DNA of 26,388 nt from a virus, in the IMG/VR virus record IMGVR_UViG_3300032291_000618, positions 1 through 26,388 of that record; one strand, written 5' to 3'. A program made the translations under genes and the position numbers. Below the pieces are notes generated by a model. It ran no database searches and was not told the DNA's origin. It worked only from the letters and a program-made list of their open reading frames with translations. Position 1 is the first letter of the stretch; each line of letters begins with the position of its first letter. This document shows, piece after piece, positions 1 through 8,050 of the stretch.

Positions 1-1
1 C

Positions 2-400
2 ATGAACACAAACCCAGTACAGACACTTGGGTATCAGTCACCATCAAACTTCTATCGCAACACTAACGCAGCAATCTCTGGTGTGCCATTGCAATATACT
101 GTGCTTGCTCAAGAGTTTCAGTTAGCACCTATTCCAGATGGCATCTACACATTGCAGATGATTTACTACGCTACACCACCATATTTAACGACATCTAACA
201 CATCTAACGTATTCTTGGCTAACTGCCCAGACTTGTTGCTGTATGGCGCACTAGGTGAAGCAGAGCCGTACTTAATGAACGATGCAAGGTTGGCAACATG
301 GGCAGCCATGTATGACAGAGCATTGTCTGCACTAACAGTAAGTGACGATCAAGGTGAGTATGGCGGTTCACCACTTTCAATTTCAATAGCAACACGATAG
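2..400 (+). CDS. Phage adaptor protein, SU10-like (5' partial)
   Basis: This is the C-terminal part of a head-to-tail adaptor, the ring protein that joins portal to tail in SU10/P22-like podoviruses. The visible 132 residues carry the family pattern I recognise: an IPDGIYTLQMIYYATPP stretch (about residues 44-60), then ANCPDLLLYGALGEAEPYL (about 73-91) and a helical AAMYDRALSAL end. The Met at position 2 is probably internal, since family members are longer and the window cuts here. It is followed 8 nt later by a fibre-like gene, at the head of the late cluster. The family call is by eye; moderately sure. Confidence 0.7.
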   Translation: MNTNPVQTLGYQSPSNFYRNTNAAISGVPLQYTVLAQEFQLAPIPDGIYTLQMIYYATPPYLTTSNTSNVFLANCPDLLLYGALGEAEPYLMNDARLATWAAMYDRALSALTVSDDQGEYGGSPLSISIATR

Positions 401-408
401 GAATAATC

Positions 409-795
409 ATGGCTGAAATGAGTAACTATTTAGAGAACGCATTAATCAATGTAACTCTACGCAATACTGCATACACATCACCGACAACAATCTATGTGGC
501 TTTATATACAAGTGATCCTACTGATGCCAACACAGGCACAGAGGTATCTGGTGGATCATACGCACGAACAGCAGTCACATTCGCTGCACCAAGCAATGGT
601 GTGTCAGTATCTAGCGCAGATTGCACGTTCCCACAATGTACATCAACATGGGGTACAGTAGGCTGGATCGGCATCATGGATGCTTCTACTTCTGGCAACC
701 TTCTATACCACACAGCACTAGACACATCCAAGACAATTGAAACTGGTGACATCTTTAAGATAGCTTCTGGCAACCTTTCAGTAACATTAGCGTAA
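409..795 (+). CDS. Phage tail-fibre-like structural protein, 128 aa
   Basis: A small protein widely found beside tail genes and usually annotated as tail fibre or minor structural protein. It opens with LENALINVTLRNTAYTSPTTIYVALYTSDP (written here in part: LRNTAYTSP and VALYTSDP are the family signature, about residues 17-38), followed by TEVSGGSYARTAVTF and a Ser/Thr-rich beta-like C-terminus. The start at 409 is supported by AGGA 6 nt upstream; a second Met at codon 4 is possible. It sits between the adaptor and the first long fibre, which suits a virion component. The exact role is not shown by the sequence. Confidence 0.65.
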   Translation: MAEMSNYLENALINVTLRNTAYTSPTTIYVALYTSDPTDANTGTEVSGGSYARTAVTFAAPSNGVSVSSADCTFPQCTSTWGTVGWIGIMDASTSGNLLYHTALDTSKTIETGDIFKIASGNLSVTLA

Positions 796-804
796 GGATA
801 GACA

Positions 805-2079
805 ATGGCTCTAATCGTTAAAGATAGGGTAAGAGAAACTTCTACCACCACAGGCACAGGCACAATTACGCTTGGTGGTGCATTCACAGGCTTCCGTTCA
901 TTCGCTGACATTGGTAACGCTAATACTACTTACTATTGCATCTCAGGCGGATCTCAATTTGAAGTAGGTATCGGCACTTACACAGCATCTGGCACGACAC
1001 TATCTCGTGATACTGTGCTGTCAAATAGCTTAGGCACGACTGCATTGATTGACTTCTCTGCTGGCACTAAGGATGTGTTTGTTACCTATCCATCAGACAA
1101 GGCATTGCTTGGCACTACAGGCGCAGTTTCATCTACAGGCACAGGCTCAGTAGTATTAAGCACATCACCTACATTGGTAACTCCAGTATTAGGTACACCT
1201 ACATCAGCCACACTAACTAATGCAACAGGGCTTCCTATTGTAGATGGTACTACTGGCACATTATCTGTTGCTAGAGGTGGTACAGGCGTTACTACAAGTA
1301 CAGGCACAGGCAATGTCGTGTTAAGTGCATCTCCTACACTAACAGGAACACTAACTGCTGCAACTATAACTGCATCTGCTAATTCTACCTTTAATGGAGT
1401 AGCAATCGGAAAAGGTGCTGCTAATATCTCTACCAATCTTGCTGTCGGGCAAGGTGCTTTAACTAACGCTTTAACAACTGGTGGCAGCAATGTTGGTGTA
1501 GGTGGTACTAGCACTATGACCAGTTTAACTACTGGCACATTTAATATGGCATTAGGTGGAAATGCTTTAGCCAATCTTACTACTGGCTCAGAAAATGTTG
1601 CAATGGGAGTTTCTGCCGTAGAAAGAGTTACTACAGGTATTAGCAATACTGGAGTAGGGGCGCAAGCAATGAGAAGCCCGTATGCTGGCTCTAACAATGT
1701 TGGAATTGGTAAATCTGCTGGTTCATCTAGAACTGGTGCTGAAATGTTTGATACATCAAATGGTGTGTATATTGGCGCACTTTGTTTAGGGGCAGCTAAT
1801 GCAGAAACAAATGCTATTGTTATTGGACAAGGCGCACAAGGTTTAGGCTCTAATACTACAGTAATCGGAAAATCTACTACAACAATAACAAAAGTATTTG
1901 GTGCAATACAATCTACTACCTATACAGTAGGAACACTCCCATCTGCTTCAACAGTAGGTGTAGGTGCAAGGGCTTTTGTAACAGATGCTACATTGCCTGT
2001 GTTTGGTGCTGCTGTAGCTGGCGGTGGCGCAGTTCCAGTTCCAGTATATTCAACAGGTTCAGCTTGGAACGTTGGCTAA
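805..2079 (+). CDS. Tail fibre protein with YadA-head-like repeats
   Basis: A 424-residue Gly/Thr/Ser-rich fibre. The N-terminus (about 1-95; VRETSTTTGTGTITLGGA and TLSRDTVL motifs) is the attachment-type domain common in podovirus fibres. Residues about 150-165 hold the recurrent fibre linker LSVARGGTG. From about 195 to 310 there are roughly 14-residue repeats of the kind N-x-A-x-G-x-x-A-L-x-x-L-T-T-G, resembling the left-handed beta-roll of trimeric autotransporter adhesin heads, so a trimeric beta-roll shaft is likely. AAGGA precedes the start by 6 nt. No chaperone domain is visible at its C-terminus. Function as a host-contacting fibre is inferred from composition and position. Confidence 0.75.
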   Translation: MALIVKDRVRETSTTTGTGTITLGGAFTGFRSFADIGNANTTYYCISGGSQFEVGIGTYTASGTTLSRDTVLSNSLGTTALIDFSAGTKDVFVTYPSDKALLGTTGAVSSTGTGSVVLSTSPTLVTPVLGTPTSATLTNATGLPIVDGTTGTLSVARGGTGVTTSTGTGNVVLSASPTLTGTLTAATITASANSTFNGVAIGKGAANISTNLAVGQGALTNALTTGGSNVGVGGTSTMTSLTTGTFNMALGGNALANLTTGSENVAMGVSAVERVTTGISNTGVGAQAMRSPYAGSNNVGIGKSAGSSRTGAEMFDTSNGVYIGALCLGAANAETNAIVIGQGAQGLGSNTTVIGKSTTTITKVFGAIQSTTYTVGTLPSASTVGVGARAFVTDATLPVFGAAVAGGGAVPVPVYSTGSAWNVG

Positions 2080-2094
2080 TTTAAGGAAAAGAAA

Positions 2095-2349
2095 ATGATT
2101 GATGAAACAACAGAAATTGAAGTGAATGCAGAGCCTGTAGTGATTAAAGAAACACCAGAGCAAATTGCACAACATTACAGAGCAGCAATTGATTCAGTTA
2201 ATCTTATTAATGGTGGCAAGCCTGAGTGGATGTCTGAAGATGAATGGACTGACTGCCTAAAGCGTAACAAAGAACACCTTGTTATTATGCTTGCTAAAGA
2301 CTTCTGGACAAATGAGGATTTAACTCCGTTGCAATTAGCGAGTAACTAA
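2095..2349 (+). CDS. Small acidic tail-region protein, 84 aa, unknown
   Basis: An acidic, mainly helical small protein with the core IAQHYRAAIDSVNLINGGKP (about 24-43) and a Trp-rich WMSEDEWTDCLKRNKEHL segment. It lies between fibre genes, has AAGGA 7 nt before its ATG, and its stop overlaps the next start as TAATG. Similar short ORFs next to tail fibres are often fibre-associated or assembly factors, but nothing here proves that. No signal peptide or membrane segment is visible. Confidence 0.6.
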   Translation: MIDETTEIEVNAEPVVIKETPEQIAQHYRAAIDSVNLINGGKPEWMSEDEWTDCLKRNKEHLVIMLAKDFWTNEDLTPLQLASN

Positions 2350-2864
2350 TGTTTGGATTTAGCTCATTTGCTGAAGCACCATTTGCATCACTAGCAACCA
2401 AGATTTTACTTGGTATTGCAAGCGTAAATGCTTACGCAGATGTTTCATGTAACGCTATTGCGATCAGGACAACTTCGGCTTCTGTAATTGCTACAGGAAG
2501 CGTAACTGCTGATGCGGTAAGGCAAAGACTAAGCTCTGCACAGATAAATGCAATAGCGAGCGTTTCTGCAAGTTCTAACGCTATCTATAGTGGATTTGGC
2601 TCAATAAATGCGTCTGGCACAGTAAGTTGCTATGCAAATGCTAATTATTCTGCGTTTGGCGCAATAACTTGTACGGCAAGTGTTATAGCGAATAACTTTA
2701 CTAACACTTGGGCAAATGTTGCGGTGGGTACAAATACTTGGGTACAAGCAAATAGCAGTTTGTATGTAGATTATAATTATTGGGAAAATGGATATGTATT
2801 AGATGGAACTGCAACATGGACTAATGTTTCAGTAAATAGCAATACTTGGTATAGACAAGGATAA
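2349..2864 (+). CDS. Repetitive Ala/Ser/Asn-rich structural protein, 171 aa
   Basis: A low-complexity protein built from degenerate beta-type repeats such as ASVNAYADVSCNAIA, GSINASGTVSCYANA and GAITCTASVIAN (about residues 23-115), ending in two WANV/WTNV...NTW segments. The Cys residues recur at equivalent repeat positions. This suggests a small fibrous or decoration protein. It is translationally coupled to the preceding gene (TAATG) and followed 2 nt later by the S74 fibre, so it is most likely a tail component. I do not recognise the family. Confidence 0.6.
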   Translation: MFGFSSFAEAPFASLATKILLGIASVNAYADVSCNAIAIRTTSASVIATGSVTADAVRQRLSSAQINAIASVSASSNAIYSGFGSINASGTVSCYANANYSAFGAITCTASVIANNFTNTWANVAVGTNTWVQANSSLYVDYNYWENGYVLDGTATWTNVSVNSNTWYRQG

Positions 2865-2866
2865 TT

Positions 2867-4450
2867 ATGTCAACAATAGTTACAAGAGCAGGAAAAGGAA
2901 GTCCACTCACATTTGATGAGGTTGATGCTAACTTTACCAATTTAAATACAGACAAGATACAAACTGGTGGAACAATTGCTGAGCTAACAATTACTAACGC
3001 AACTATTAATGGTGGCACAATTACTGGGATTACTGATCTTGCTATTGCCGATGGTGGCACAGGTGCAAGTACGGCAGCAAATGCCAGAACTAATCTTGGA
3101 GTAGCGATTGGAACTAATGTACAGGCTTACGATAGCAATCTGACATCATTTGTAAATACATTTACATTGCCAACAACAGATGGAACAGCCAACCAAGTAT
3201 TAAAGACAGATGGTGCTGGTACTTTATCACTAGCAACTATAAATACTGGTGATGCGTATGTAGGATCAACAAACACATTTACTGCTAATCAGATCATCTC
3301 GGTAACAGACAATACCAATGCTGCATTACGAGTAACGCAACTTGGTACTGGCGATGCTATTAGAATAGAAGATTCAGCTAATCCTGATGCAAGCCCATTC
3401 ATAATTAAGAATGATGGTAAGGTAGGTATAGGTATAACAACTCCTAGTTATGAGTTGGAAGTGTCTAGTGCAGAACCAACTGCTAGAGTTTATGGTACTA
3501 ATGCATCATTAGCATCAATGATTTCAATAGCCAATCCATCCAATGCTATGTTTATTGGTAAAGATAGAAATGGCTCTAGTGGAGTGTATGGTAGTGCTGG
3601 TGAATATATTGTTGCTTGTAATGGTGCATTTCCTCTAGACTTCTATACCAATAACACAAAAGCAGTAAGAATAGATGCTAGTCAGAATGTAAGTTTTGGA
3701 GATAGTGTAAGTGTTCCTAGTAGTCTTAGTATTTATAATCAAAATAGTAGTGGTTTTTTATCTTATGTTTACAATAGCGCAAGCGCAATTGGCGGTAGTC
3801 TTTTACGTTTATACAGAGCAAGAGGAACAATTTCTGCTCCAACTCAAGTTTTAGCAGACGATACTTTAGGGGCAATACGAGGATTTGGTTATCAAAGTGG
3901 TGGTGCTTTTTCTGTTGGAACAGTAGGTATTGATTTAATTGCCGCAGAAAATTACACAGCTACTAATCAAGGATCATATATTAATTTTACAACAACACCT
4001 ATTGGCTCTACTGGATTGTCAAGAGTAGAACGTATGCGTATTGATTCTACTGGATCATTAATACTTGTTGGCTCTACTGCTCAAAAAGCTACAGGAACAA
4101 CTTGGTCTAATCCATCAGATATTCGTTTAAAAGATAACGTAACAAGTTATCCAAAAGGTCTTAATGAACTTATGCAAGTCCATGTTAAAGAGTGGACATA
4201 TAATGGAAAGGGCGGTACTACAGCAGGAGTAAAAGGTCTTGGTGTTATTGCAGATGAAGTAATGCAAGTCTTGCCAAATACTGTAGAAAATTACCAAGCA
4301 AAACTTAATGAAGATGATGAAGTTGAAACTAATATTAAGAAGTTTGATGCAACTGAAATTACTTGGCTAATGCTTAAATCCATCCAAGAACTTAAAGCAA
4401 TCGTAGATACACAAGCACAACAAATTAAAGTATTACAGGGAGTAGCATAA
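2867..4450 (+). CDS. Tail fibre with C-terminal S74 intramolecular chaperone
   Basis: A 527-residue fibre. The N-terminal motif (PLTFDEVDANFTNLNTDKI, about 12-30) is a common virion-attachment signature, followed by the GGTGAS linker near residue 64 and a long Ser/Gly/Thr-rich shaft. Residues about 413-527 are a peptidase S74 (endosialidase-type) chaperone: NPSDIRLKDNV holds Ser417 and Lys422, matching the Ser/Lys(+5) dyad of this family, then GVIADEVMQVLP and a terminal coiled coil ending near residue 522. Known members trimerise the fibre and then cleave themselves off just before the Ser, which here would release a 416-residue fibre and a 111-residue chaperone. AAGGA lies 5 nt upstream of the start. 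Confidence 0.88.
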   Translation: MSTIVTRAGKGSPLTFDEVDANFTNLNTDKIQTGGTIAELTITNATINGGTITGITDLAIADGGTGASTAANARTNLGVAIGTNVQAYDSNLTSFVNTFTLPTTDGTANQVLKTDGAGTLSLATINTGDAYVGSTNTFTANQIISVTDNTNAALRVTQLGTGDAIRIEDSANPDASPFIIKNDGKVGIGITTPSYELEVSSAEPTARVYGTNASLASMISIANPSNAMFIGKDRNGSSGVYGSAGEYIVACNGAFPLDFYTNNTKAVRIDASQNVSFGDSVSVPSSLSIYNQNSSGFLSYVYNSASAIGGSLLRLYRARGTISAPTQVLADDTLGAIRGFGYQSGGAFSVGTVGIDLIAAENYTATNQGSYINFTTTPIGSTGLSRVERMRIDSTGSLILVGSTAQKATGTTWSNPSDIRLKDNVTSYPKGLNELMQVHVKEWTYNGKGGTTAGVKGLGVIADEVMQVLPNTVENYQAKLNEDDEVETNIKKFDATEITWLMLKSIQELKAIVDTQAQQIKVLQGVA

Positions 4451-5427
4451 TGCCAAAGAATAAAATTAGTGAATATAGCTCAAATCCAGCTAACAATACC
4501 GACATTGGATCAATTGATATTGCTGAAGGATGCGCACCATCTGGTATTAATAATGCTATCCGTGAGTTGATGGCTCAATTAAAGGATCAGCAATCTGGTA
4601 CGGATGGAGATAGCCTTACAGTAGGTGGAACGCTATCAGTAGCTGGAACTTCTACACTAACAGGTGCTGTAACTGCTACGGCTGGGGTAACAGGCAACTT
4701 GACAGGTAACGTAACAGGTAATATTATTAATAGTGCAACTACACTTCAGCTTCAAGCTAGTGGTGCAACAGTAGCTAACTTCACCAATGTAGGCGGTACA
4801 TCTCCTCGTATTACTGGCTCTGTTGGTAGCGGAACAAAAGCTACTAGATTATTATTTCAAAATAGCGATACTAATGGCAGTACAAATTTTGGGATTATTC
4901 CTAATGGTACTTCTGTAATTTCTCAATTTCAAGCATTTAGTACATCTGACCCAGATAACTGCTCTGTACTTTTTGCTGGTATTAATGGAACTTCCGCTAT
5001 TGCATATTTCAATAGTTCAATTTTTGGAACAGGTACACAACTTCCTTTAGCATTTCAAGTTGGTGGCGCAACTCAAATGCAACTTACCACTACTGGCAAT
5101 TTACAATTCAACTCAGGATACGGTTCAGCAGCAGTTGCATACGGATGTCGTGCTTGGGTAAACTTTAACGGTACAGGTACAGTAGCTATTCGTGGTAGTG
5201 GAAATGTGAGTTCTATTACAGATAATGGAACAGGTGATTACACGGTCAACTTCACTACGGCTATGCCTGATGCTAATTATGCAACAGTATCAACTACTGA
5301 CGCTAACAGAACTGCTGGATACAATGCAACAGCACAAACAACGGCAGCAGTAAATATTTTTGTAGCTACAACTTCCACAACAGCTGCGTATGACCCTACA
5401 TATTGTCATGTTGCTGTATTAAGATAA
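4450..5427 (+). CDS. Tail fibre / receptor-binding tip protein, 325 aa
   Basis: The N-terminus carries a well-known fibre signature (KISEYSSNPANNTDI, then IAEGCAPSGINNAIRELMAQ, about residues 4-44). A short Gly/Thr repeat region follows (VTGNLTGNVTGN). The C-terminal ~110 residues begin near CRAWVNFNGTGTV and contain DNGTGDYTVNFTTAMPD, a tip domain seen at the ends of many aquatic phage fibres. It starts on the stop of the S74 fibre (TAATG) and has no S74 domain of its own. A receptor-binding role is inferred. Confidence 0.75.
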   Translation: MPKNKISEYSSNPANNTDIGSIDIAEGCAPSGINNAIRELMAQLKDQQSGTDGDSLTVGGTLSVAGTSTLTGAVTATAGVTGNLTGNVTGNIINSATTLQLQASGATVANFTNVGGTSPRITGSVGSGTKATRLLFQNSDTNGSTNFGIIPNGTSVISQFQAFSTSDPDNCSVLFAGINGTSAIAYFNSSIFGTGTQLPLAFQVGGATQMQLTTTGNLQFNSGYGSAAVAYGCRAWVNFNGTGTVAIRGSGNVSSITDNGTGDYTVNFTTAMPDANYATVSTTDANRTAGYNATAQTTAAVNIFVATTSTTAAYDPTYCHVAVLR

Positions 5428-5436
5428 GGAATAAAA

Positions 5437-5703
5437 ATGAAACGTATTATTTATCAAAACAACGATGGCGGAGTTTTAATATTAATTCCTACAGGTGAAC
5501 TAGCGATTGAAGAAGTAGCCAAGAAAGATGTACCTGCTGGCGTACCTTACAAGATTGTGGACACAGCATCTATCCCTGAAGATAGAACATTTCGTGGCGC
5601 ATGGGAAGCTAACATCACAGCACCTGATGGCGTAGGACTAGGCTATGACGCTTGGTTTGCATTACAACCAAAACAAGAGGTAACTGTAAATGATAACGAT
5701 TAA
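5437..5703 (+). CDS. Conserved tail-region protein, 88 aa, unknown
   Basis: A small protein of a type that recurs downstream of fibres: KRIIYQNNDGGVLILIPTG at the start, KKDVPAGVPYKIVD in the middle (about 30-43) and DRTFRGAWE. AAGGA lies 7 nt before the ATG. Its 3' end overlaps the next ORF by 14 nt, so the two are probably translated together. It may act as a chaperone or fibre-assembly factor with its partner, but that is conjecture; no catalytic motif is visible. Confidence 0.6.
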   Translation: MKRIIYQNNDGGVLILIPTGELAIEEVAKKDVPAGVPYKIVDTASIPEDRTFRGAWEANITAPDGVGLGYDAWFALQPKQEVTVNDND

Positions 5704-5929
5704 TTTAGATAAAGCTAAAGAGATTACTAAAGAGCGTTTGCGTGAAGAACGTGAGCCATTGTTGGCTGCTCAAGACGTAGCCTTTCAACGTGCTTTAGAA
5801 ACAGGTGCAGATACATCATCAATCGTAGCTGAAAAACAACGCTTGCGTGATATTACTAATTTGGCTGATTCAGCAACCATGCTGGATGAGCTTAAATCAT
5901 TAATGGCAAAGATTGAAGCGTTAAGCTAA
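5690..5929 (+). CDS. Small helical protein, 79 aa, unknown
   Basis: A charged, almost wholly helical protein (LDKAKEITKERLREEREPLL, then EKQRLRDITNLADS) paired with the preceding ORF, which it overlaps by 14 nt. Such pairs are common in fibre clusters of podoviruses. No membrane segment or known catalytic motif. A coiled-coil assembly factor is possible. The stop overlaps the nozzle-gene start as TAATG. Confidence 0.6.
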   Translation: MITINLDKAKEITKERLREEREPLLAAQDVAFQRALETGADTSSIVAEKQRLRDITNLADSATMLDELKSLMAKIEALS

Positions 5930-7359
5930 TGGCAACACAGCGCATAACATTTACAGAGTGGACACCAGATCAACCTAGCATAGTTGAGAACTTGTCTGTT
6001 GCTAAGAACGTAGTTCCTGCTTCCGTAGGATTTACACCATTTCCTACTGCTGTAGATTATTCTGCTGCTGCTAGTGAAAACCTTAATAGCGTATTTGCTG
6101 GTAAATTTAGTACGACAACAAACGTATTTGCTGGCGGTGCTACAAAGCTATTTAAGTTTGATAGTGCAGATCTTTCTATGGACAATGTATCAAAGGCTGG
6201 AAACTATACAAACGTAGAACGATGGAGATTTATTCAGTTCGGTGACACAGTAATTGCTGCTAATAACGTCAATAAGTTGCAGTATTGGACTTTAGGATCA
6301 AGCACGACATTTGATGACTTGGCTGCTGCTGCACCTATTGCTAAATTTGTGACTGTAGTGCGTGACTTTGTGGTGTGTGCTAATTTAGATGCTGGTACAA
6401 ACGCTAACAAGGTTCAATGGTCTAACATCAACGATGAAACTAACTGGACTGCTGGTGCTGCATCTCAATCAGATTTCCAGATACTACCAGATGGTGGCAA
6501 CATTACAGGCATCACAGGCGGAGAAACAGGTCTTATCTTGCTAGAACGTGCCATTGTTCGTATGTCATACATTGGATCGCCCTTGTTCTTTCAGTTTGAT
6601 ACTATCTCTCGCAGTTTAGGATGTGTCGAGAGTAACTCAATTGCCAAGTACGGAAACATGACATACTTCTTGGGTGAGGATGGATTTTATTCTTGCGATG
6701 GAAATAATATTACAGCAATTGGTAACGAAAAAATTGATAGATGGTTCTATGCTAACGCTAACCCATCAAAACTAGATACGATGTCAGCAACAGTTGATCC
6801 ATTCCGCAAGATTGTAGTATGGAATTTCTTGAACACATTCGGTAACAGACTTTTAATGATTTATAACTGGCAGGTTCAGAAATGGACTTATGGAACGACT
6901 GACACAAACTATGTGGCATCTTCAGCAACTGCTGCTATTACATTAGAAGCAATGGACTTGTACGGAAATATGGACACCATTACCACATCATTTGACAGCA
7001 ATCTTTGGACTGGTGGTAAATTCTTATTTGCTGGTGCAAGGGCAACTAATATTGTAACTTTCACAGGACAGCCTATTGGCGCACAGATTGACACAGGTCA
7101 AATTGGTAGCGAGTATCCTTCAGTAGTGACACTTGCAAGACCGATTGTGGATGATGGATCTGCTGACGTAGCAATTACATCTCAGGTTAAACTAGACCAA
7201 GTAGTTGACTTCGGTTCTTACATTCCTGCTGACAGCGAAAATCGTGTACCATTACGGAGTGCAGGAAAATATCACAAGCTATCAATCAAACCTACTGGCG
7301 CACGTTGGTCAAATATCATCGGTGTTGACATCGACATCACAGGACAAGGAACTCGATAA
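5929..7359 (+). CDS. Tail nozzle / DNA-stabilisation protein, P22 gp10-like
   Basis: At 476 residues this has nearly the length of P22 gp10, the packaged-DNA stabilisation protein that forms the tail hub. Recognisable features are repeated beta-propeller-like stretches: FAGGATKLFKFD (about 68-79), RFIQFGDTVIAANN, VCANLDAG...VQWSNINDETNW (about 150-170), LPDGGNITGI and FLGEDGFYSCDGNNI (about 250-264). These match the Asp/Gly-box style of podovirus nozzle proteins. It follows the fibre genes and precedes the internal proteins, as expected. Family assignment is by motif and context, not by search. Confidence 0.72.
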   Translation: MATQRITFTEWTPDQPSIVENLSVAKNVVPASVGFTPFPTAVDYSAAASENLNSVFAGKFSTTTNVFAGGATKLFKFDSADLSMDNVSKAGNYTNVERWRFIQFGDTVIAANNVNKLQYWTLGSSTTFDDLAAAAPIAKFVTVVRDFVVCANLDAGTNANKVQWSNINDETNWTAGAASQSDFQILPDGGNITGITGGETGLILLERAIVRMSYIGSPLFFQFDTISRSLGCVESNSIAKYGNMTYFLGEDGFYSCDGNNITAIGNEKIDRWFYANANPSKLDTMSATVDPFRKIVVWNFLNTFGNRLLMIYNWQVQKWTYGTTDTNYVASSATAAITLEAMDLYGNMDTITTSFDSNLWTGGKFLFAGARATNIVTFTGQPIGAQIDTGQIGSEYPSVVTLARPIVDDGSADVAITSQVKLDQVVDFGSYIPADSENRVPLRSAGKYHKLSIKPTGARWSNIIGVDIDITGQGTR

Positions 7360-7658
7360 TGTTTCGTATCCTTAATCCTGCTGGCGCAAATCCTCGTGAG
7401 ATATCAGAGGTAGTAAATAACACAATGAACGGCAAGACCAATAACACAGGATCAATCACCATAGCTGTAGGTAGCGCAACTTCTACAGTTATTAACGATG
7501 AACGAATTGGTTTTGATTCTGTCGTTATTTTGACACCAACAACTTCTAATGCATCAGGCTACGCTTACTACATTGAAACAGCTAAAGGATCAGCAACTAT
7601 TCGCCATGCAGCCAATACGACTGCTGGTAGAACATTTAGGTATGTGGTGATCGGATGA
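7359..7658 (+). CDS. Small beta-rich structural protein, 99 aa
   Basis: Begins FRILNPAGANPREISEVVNN and continues with NGKTNNTGSITIA and TTSTVINDERIGFDSVVILTPTT-like strands; a Gly/Thr/Ser-rich beta protein without Cys. Short ORFs with this opening accompany nozzle genes in aquatic podoviruses. It is coupled to the nozzle gene (TAATG) and overlaps the next gene as ATGA. Probably a minor virion or decoration protein; the role is inferred from position. Confidence 0.6.
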   Translation: MFRILNPAGANPREISEVVNNTMNGKTNNTGSITIAVGSATSTVINDERIGFDSVVILTPTTSNASGYAYYIETAKGSATIRHAANTTAGRTFRYVVIG

Positions 7659-8050
7659 TGGAAGTTAAATACATACCAAAAGATGAACTCCGCAATTACT
7701 GGGGTTGGGTAAAAGAAGGATTAGAGAAGGTCAGATCAAAAGGTCACGACCAATGGATCGTTGAGGATATTTACTGCGATTGCTTTGAACAGAGATCAAT
7801 GCTGTGGATTGGTTATAGAGATAATAATCCAGTAGGCTTCATGGTATTGCAGCCAATAGGAACTACGTTTCATGTATGGGTAGCGTATCTTACTACACAC
7901 CAAGACTTGGCAGACGGATTTGAACACATTAAGAATATAGCATCAAAGGGTAACTGTGAGAAGATTTCATTTATTTCTCAAAGAAAAGGCTGGGAAAAGA
8001 AAGCAAAACTAATGGGCTTTATGCCTACTACATGGGAATACAAATTATGA
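7655..8050 (+). CDS. GNAT-like acetyltransferase-fold protein, 131 aa
   Basis: Resembles small GNAT-fold proteins encoded among podovirus structural genes: an N-terminal helical part (YWGWVKEGLEKVR, about 15-27), a strand MLWIGYRDNNPVGFMVLQPIG (about 50-70), WVAYLTTHQD, then an amphipathic helix and FISQRKGWEKKAKLMGFMPTTWEY near the end, where GNATs place the final helix and strand. The canonical R/Q-x-x-G-x-G/A acetyl-CoA loop is not clear, so enzymatic activity is doubtful. It overlaps its neighbours by 4 nt on both sides. Confidence 0.6.
   Translation: MMEVKYIPKDELRNYWGWVKEGLEKVRSKGHDQWIVEDIYCDCFEQRSMLWIGYRDNNPVGFMVLQPIGTTFHVWVAYLTTHQDLADGFEHIKNIASKGNCEKISFISQRKGWEKKAKLMGFMPTTWEYKL

Noticed and set aside
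1086-1697. 203-aa minus-strand ORF inside the first fibre gene
   Set aside because: Val/Pro-rich shadow of the repetitive Thr/Gly fibre coding frame; no ribosome site and wrong strand for the operon.
805-5427. Many short DNA repeats in the fibre genes
   Set aside because: They come from Gly/Thr/Ser codon repetition (ACAGGC, GGTACT and similar); irregular spacing and no CRISPR-like spacers.
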